Notes under the pieces: generated by a model
Seen by the model: the letters and a program-made list of their open reading frames with translations, nothing else
The model's database searches: none
What the model was told of the DNA's origin: nothing
Position numbers and translations under genes: made by a program
DNA from: Clostridia bacterium
GTDB lineage: Bacteria; Bacillota; Clostridia; Christensenellales; UBA3700
DNA length: 8,153 bases
Direction: 5' to 3'
Assembly (NCBI GenBank): GCA_029067255.1
Contig: JAIEEW010000108.1
Location: 1 to 8,153 of the forward strand
Shown here: piece by piece, positions 6,224 through 8,153 of the stretch
Numbering within the stretch: the stretch's first letter is position 1
Layout of the letters: every line of letters begins with the position of its first letter

Positions 6224-7072
6224 GAAGGCAGAAGTATTCGCAAGTTTACGAAAATGCAAGGTACGGGCAACGACTATATCTATTTCAACTGTATAGACAA
6301 TCCCATCGTCAACCCCGAAGGTTTGGCGGTAAGACTGTCGGACAGACATTTCGGAGTGGGCGCCGACGGTATAATACTCATTTGCAACAGCGACGTCGCA
6401 GACGTGAAGATGAGAATGTTCAACGCTGACGGCAGCGAAGGAAAGATGTGCGGCAACGGAATACGTTGCGTGGCTAAGTACTGCTACGACAACGCAATCG
6501 TCAACAAGAAAGAAATGGAGATAGAAACGCTCAGCGGTATCAAAAGCGTGCAGATAAAGACTCAAAACGGCATGGCTAAATCCATTACCGTAGATATGGG
6601 CAAAGCGGAACTCAATCCGCGCAAAGTTCCCGTAAAACTCGACGGCGACAGCGTTGTCGCGAAAAAATGCAAAGTCGGCGACAAAGAGTACCAGATCACC
6701 TGCGTGTCTATGGGCAATCCGCATTGCGTCGTATTCGTACCGCACGTAGAGAACATTGACATTGAAAAGGTAGGACCTAAGTTTGAAGAAAGTCCGCTTT
6801 TCCCTGAAGGAGTAAACGTGGAATTCGTCAAAGTGATCGACAAACATACTTTGAAAATGAGAGTATGGGAGAGAGGTTCGGGCGAAACTTGGGCTTGCGG
6901 AACCGGCGCGTGCGCGGTAGCGGTAGCGGCTGTGCTCAACGGATATTGCGATAAGGATAAAGAAGTTACCGTCAAACTTCTCGGCGGAGATCTTAAAGTA
7001 AGATATACCGACGGCGGAGTATTTATGACAGGCGACGCATTAAAAGTATACGACGGAGAGGTAGAAGTATGA
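3029..7072 (+). CDS. carB-dapF: Fusion protein: carbamoyl-phosphate synthase large subunit + diaminopimelate epimerase
   Basis: One uninterrupted frame of 1347 residues, against about 1070 for CarB alone. Residues 1-1065 are a complete CarB and residues about 1072-1347 a complete DapF, described separately below. The CarB part ends with the usual clostridial-style tail (TELIDINRLR), followed by a short basic linker EGRSIRK and then the typical DapF start FTKMQGTGND. No stop codon, frame change or ribosome binding site for a separate ATG is visible at the join. The first in-frame ATG in the DapF part (6254) would remove its first strand, and the only site-like bases, AAGG at 6225-6228, precede an ATT. 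The start at 3029 overlaps the carA stop by one base. The end overlaps pyrG by four bases. The reading is clear from sequence. Whether the protein stays fused in the cell or is processed is not known. Confidence 0.93.
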   Translation: MPLNKNLHKVMVIGSGPIVIGQAAEFDYAGTQACRALKEAGLEVVLVNSNPATIMTDNAVADRIYIEPLTLTTVKRIIEKERPDSLLSTLGGQTGLTLSMQLAKDGFLDKMGVTLLGARPDTIDKAEDRQIFKDTLAEINEPTIPSEVVNDIENALRVADEIGLPVIIRPAFTLGGSGGGIAYTQDEFLEIAENGLRTSPIHQILVEKCISGWKEIEFEVIRDSKGNAITVCSMENFDPVGVHTGDSIVIAPAVTLADKEYQMLRSAALKIVEALKVEGGCNCQFALNPDSFEYAVIEVNPRVSRSSALASKATGYPIAKVATKIAIGYTLDEIRNAVTGNTFACFEPSIDYVVVKFPKWPFDKFFYASRKLGTQMKATGEVMAIGVTFEQAIMKAVRGAEISHNTLNDKKFEKYSDEKLAEKLYDVDDERIFVVYESLKRGVSVDTIFDVTKIDRWFLNKFKKLIDMQNALKEQTLSDELYLKAKKMGFLDSTIEEFSGQKIKNVRYASYKMVDTCAAEFAAMTPYFYSTFDDENEAREFIDNKKSDKKKVIVFGSGPIRIGQGIEFDYASVHCVWALKRKGYEVVIVNNNPETVSTDFDTADRLYFEPLTNEDVMSIIKTEDPYGVVVAFGGQTAIKLTKMLKEKNIKILGTQAEYIDMAEDREKFDELLENLQIKRPKGFTIMTKEEAIKVANEIGYPTLLRPSYVLGGQNMTVCYSDADVIEYMDVILAQKIENPVLIDKYLMGTEIEVDAICDGEDILIPGVMQHIERTGVHSGDSIAVYPSWNIGDEMLARIEECSKQLAVNLHTVGLVNIQYLIYNNELYVIEVNPRSSRTIPYISKVTGVPMVDLATRAILGEKLADMGYGTGIYPSSPYVAVKVPVFSFEKLTNVDTQLGPEMKSTGEVLGVATTLEEALYKGLVAANYKMKKKGGIFISVRNQDKDEIGEIGQKFEDLGYTLYATAGTAEVLRGVGLDVIEVNKIHQNSKDNTISLIESGKIDYIISTSSKGKLPTRDSVKIRRKAVERAIPCLTSIDTANAVANSLLSRYSEFNTELIDINRLREGRSIRKFTKMQGTGNDYIYFNCIDNPIVNPEGLAVRLSDRHFGVGADGIILICNSDVADVKMRMFNADGSEGKMCGNGIRCVAKYCYDNAIVNKKEMEIETLSGIKSVQIKTQNGMAKSITVDMGKAELNPRKVPVKLDGDSVVAKKCKVGDKEYQITCVSMGNPHCVVFVPHVENIDIEKVGPKFEESPLFPEGVNVEFVKVIDKHTLKMRVWERGSGETWACGTGACAVAVAAVLNGYCDKDKEVTVKLLGGDLKVRYTDGGVFMTGDALKVYDGEVEV
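6242..7069 (+). other. dapF: DapF module of the fusion protein (diaminopimelate epimerase, residues 1072-1347)
   Basis: This part interconverts LL- and meso-diaminopimelate, the penultimate step to lysine and the source of the peptidoglycan cross-linking residue. The enzyme needs no cofactor and uses a Cys thiolate/thiol pair. Both are present: Cys1141 in GKMCGNGIRC and Cys1290 in GSGETWACGTGACA, 149 residues apart, as expected for the two-lobed fold. Other family blocks are FTKMQGTGND, RHFGVGADGIIL, MFNADGSEG, MGNPHCVVFV and NVEFVK. At about 276 residues the module is full length and probably active. The C-terminus (VYDGEVEV) is a normal DapF end, and its last codons carry the ribosome binding site and start of pyrG. 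The only oddity is the lack of a free N-terminus. Confidence 0.95.
7055..7061 (+). promoter_or_regulatory. Ribosome binding site of pyrG within the DapF-coding end
   Basis: GGAGAGG lies seven bases before the ATG at 7069. It is embedded in the last codons of the fusion gene and supports the ATGA-overlap start of pyrG. Confidence 0.85.
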
Positions 7073-8153
7073 CAAAGTATATATTCGTAACGGGCGGAGT
7101 AGTATCGGGACTAGGTAAAGGCATAACTATGGCGTGTCTGGGCAGATTGCTCAAATCCAGAGAGTTGAAAGTAATGGCTCAAAAACTGGATCCGTATATC
7201 AACGTTGACCCCGGTACGATGAATCCTTACGAACACGGCGAAGTTTACGTTACAGAAGACGGAGCGGAAACCGATCTCGACCTTGGACATTACGAAAGAT
7301 TTATTGATATCGAACTCAATAAGTATTCCAACCTTACCACCGGCAAGGTGTACTGGAACGTACTTAATAAAGAAAGACAGGGCGACTATCTTGGCAAGAC
7401 GGTACAGGTAATACCGCATATCACCAACGAGATAAAAGAATTTGTCTACAGCGTAGGCAAGAAGTCCAACGCGGACATCGTACTTACCGAGATAGGCGGT
7501 ACGATAGGCGATATAGAGAGCCAACCGTTTTTGGAAGCGATAAGACAGATATCGCACGAAGTCGGCAGGGGAAACTGCCTGTTCGTTCACGTTACGCTCG
7601 TGCCGTATATCAAATCCAGCGGAGAGCAGAAATCCAAACCTACTCAGCACTCGTGCAAGGAACTTATGGGATTGGGTATCAATCCGGATATTATCGTATG
7701 CCGTTGCGATATGCCTATGGAAAAAGGCGTACTTGATAAAATCGCGCTTTTCTGTAACGTTGCGCCTGATTGCGTAGTGGAAAACCTTACGGTTGATATA
7801 CTTTACGAAGCGCCAATGATGTTGGAGAAAAGCAAACTCAGCGAAGTCGTGTGCAGAGAACTCAATCTCGATACGCCTAAACCGGATATGAAAGAATGGA
7901 CGGATATGTTGGAGCGTATCAAGTCCAGAAAAGAAGAAGTTTCGATTGCGATAGTAGGAAAATACGTCAAACTTCACGACGCTTATCTTTCGGTTGCAGA
8001 AGCGCTCAGACACGGCGGATATGAAAATTCGTGTATAGTCAATATAAAATGGATAGAAGCGGAAGATATTACCGACGACGCGTCTTGCGAGAAATTGCTC
8101 AAAGACGTCGACGGAATACTCGTACCCGGCGGTTTCGGCGACAGGGGAGTAGA
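7069..8153 (+). CDS. pyrG: CTP synthase, 3'-truncated by the window end
   Basis: CTP synthase aminates UTP to CTP with ATP and glutamine, the last step of pyrimidine nucleotide synthesis. 361 codons are visible of an expected roughly 530-550. The ATG at 7069 overlaps the preceding stop (ATGA) and yields the standard N-terminus MTKYIFVTGGVVSGLGKGI, with P-loop Lys17; the second Ser of the common SSLGKG is Gly14, a known variation. The synthetase domain continues with QKLDPYINVDPGTM, DGAETDLDLGHYERF (Asp71) and TEIGGTIGDIES (Glu141, a magnesium ligand position). The class I amidotransferase domain begins near residue 291 (SIAIVGKYVKLHDAYLSV) and is cut at GILVPGGFGDRGV, in the segment that forms the oxyanion region. 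The catalytic Cys and His would be downstream. It is probably cotranslated with the fusion gene. Identification is secure. Confidence 0.97.
   Translation, partial: MTKYIFVTGGVVSGLGKGITMACLGRLLKSRELKVMAQKLDPYINVDPGTMNPYEHGEVYVTEDGAETDLDLGHYERFIDIELNKYSNLTTGKVYWNVLNKERQGDYLGKTVQVIPHITNEIKEFVYSVGKKSNADIVLTEIGGTIGDIESQPFLEAIRQISHEVGRGNCLFVHVTLVPYIKSSGEQKSKPTQHSCKELMGLGINPDIIVCRCDMPMEKGVLDKIALFCNVAPDCVVENLTVDILYEAPMMLEKSKLSEVVCRELNLDTPKPDMKEWTDMLERIKSRKEEVSIAIVGKYVKLHDAYLSVAEALRHGGYENSCIVNIKWIEAEDITDDASCEKLLKDVDGILVPGGFGDRGV

Noticed and set aside
6905..6930. Short GCG/GTA-rich direct repeats
   Set aside because: They encode the conserved Ala/Val-rich helix after the second DapF cysteine and are explained by codon choice.
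6134..6975. Two overlapping - strand frames opposite the DapF part
   Set aside because: Both are antisense to conserved DapF blocks including both catalytic cysteines, with no domain of their own.
7111..8013. Open frame of 300 codons on the - strand opposite pyrG
   Set aside because: The + strand frame from 7069 to the end is unmistakable CTP synthase. The antisense frame is a by-product.

Overview
The window looks like a chromosomal segment of a Clostridia-type member of the Bacillota. The reasons are the gene order (type I glutamine synthetase followed by an ANTAR-domain regulator), the clostridial style of the CarB sequence, AGGAGG-like ribosome binding sites, a near-consensus sigma-A-type promoter and moderate GC content (judged by eye). 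No species can be named from the sequence alone. All genes are on the + strand, densely packed, with no mobile element, RNA gene or CRISPR array visible.

Layout. Bases 1-1275 hold a type I glutamine synthetase homologue cut off at its 5' end. A short gap (1276-1358) holds a weak AT-rich hairpin and a strong-looking promoter. Bases 1359-1928 encode a 189-residue protein with a degenerate receiver domain and a C-terminal ANTAR RNA-binding domain. Then come carA (1950-3029), one very long reading frame (3029-7072) in which a full-length carbamoyl-phosphate synthetase large subunit is fused in frame to a full-length diaminopimelate epimerase, and the first two thirds of pyrG (CTP synthase, 7069 to the window end). 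There is no gene-free stretch longer than 83 bases.

How the genes fit together. From the promoter at 1315-1342 onward the genes look like one transcription unit: a 21-base gap before carA, a one-base overlap between carA and the fusion gene, and a four-base overlap between the fusion gene and pyrG. CarA and CarB make carbamoyl phosphate for pyrimidines and arginine, and PyrG converts UTP to CTP. Both CarA and PyrG take nitrogen from glutamine, the product of the enzyme family encoded at the start of the window. The ANTAR protein between them is a plausible nitrogen-responsive antiterminator. DapF belongs to the lysine and peptidoglycan (meso-diaminopimelate) pathway and is the odd partner.

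The most notable points are the CarB-DapF fusion and a glutamine synthetase homologue with several changed active-site positions next to a pseudo-receiver ANTAR protein. The rest is ordinary core metabolism.
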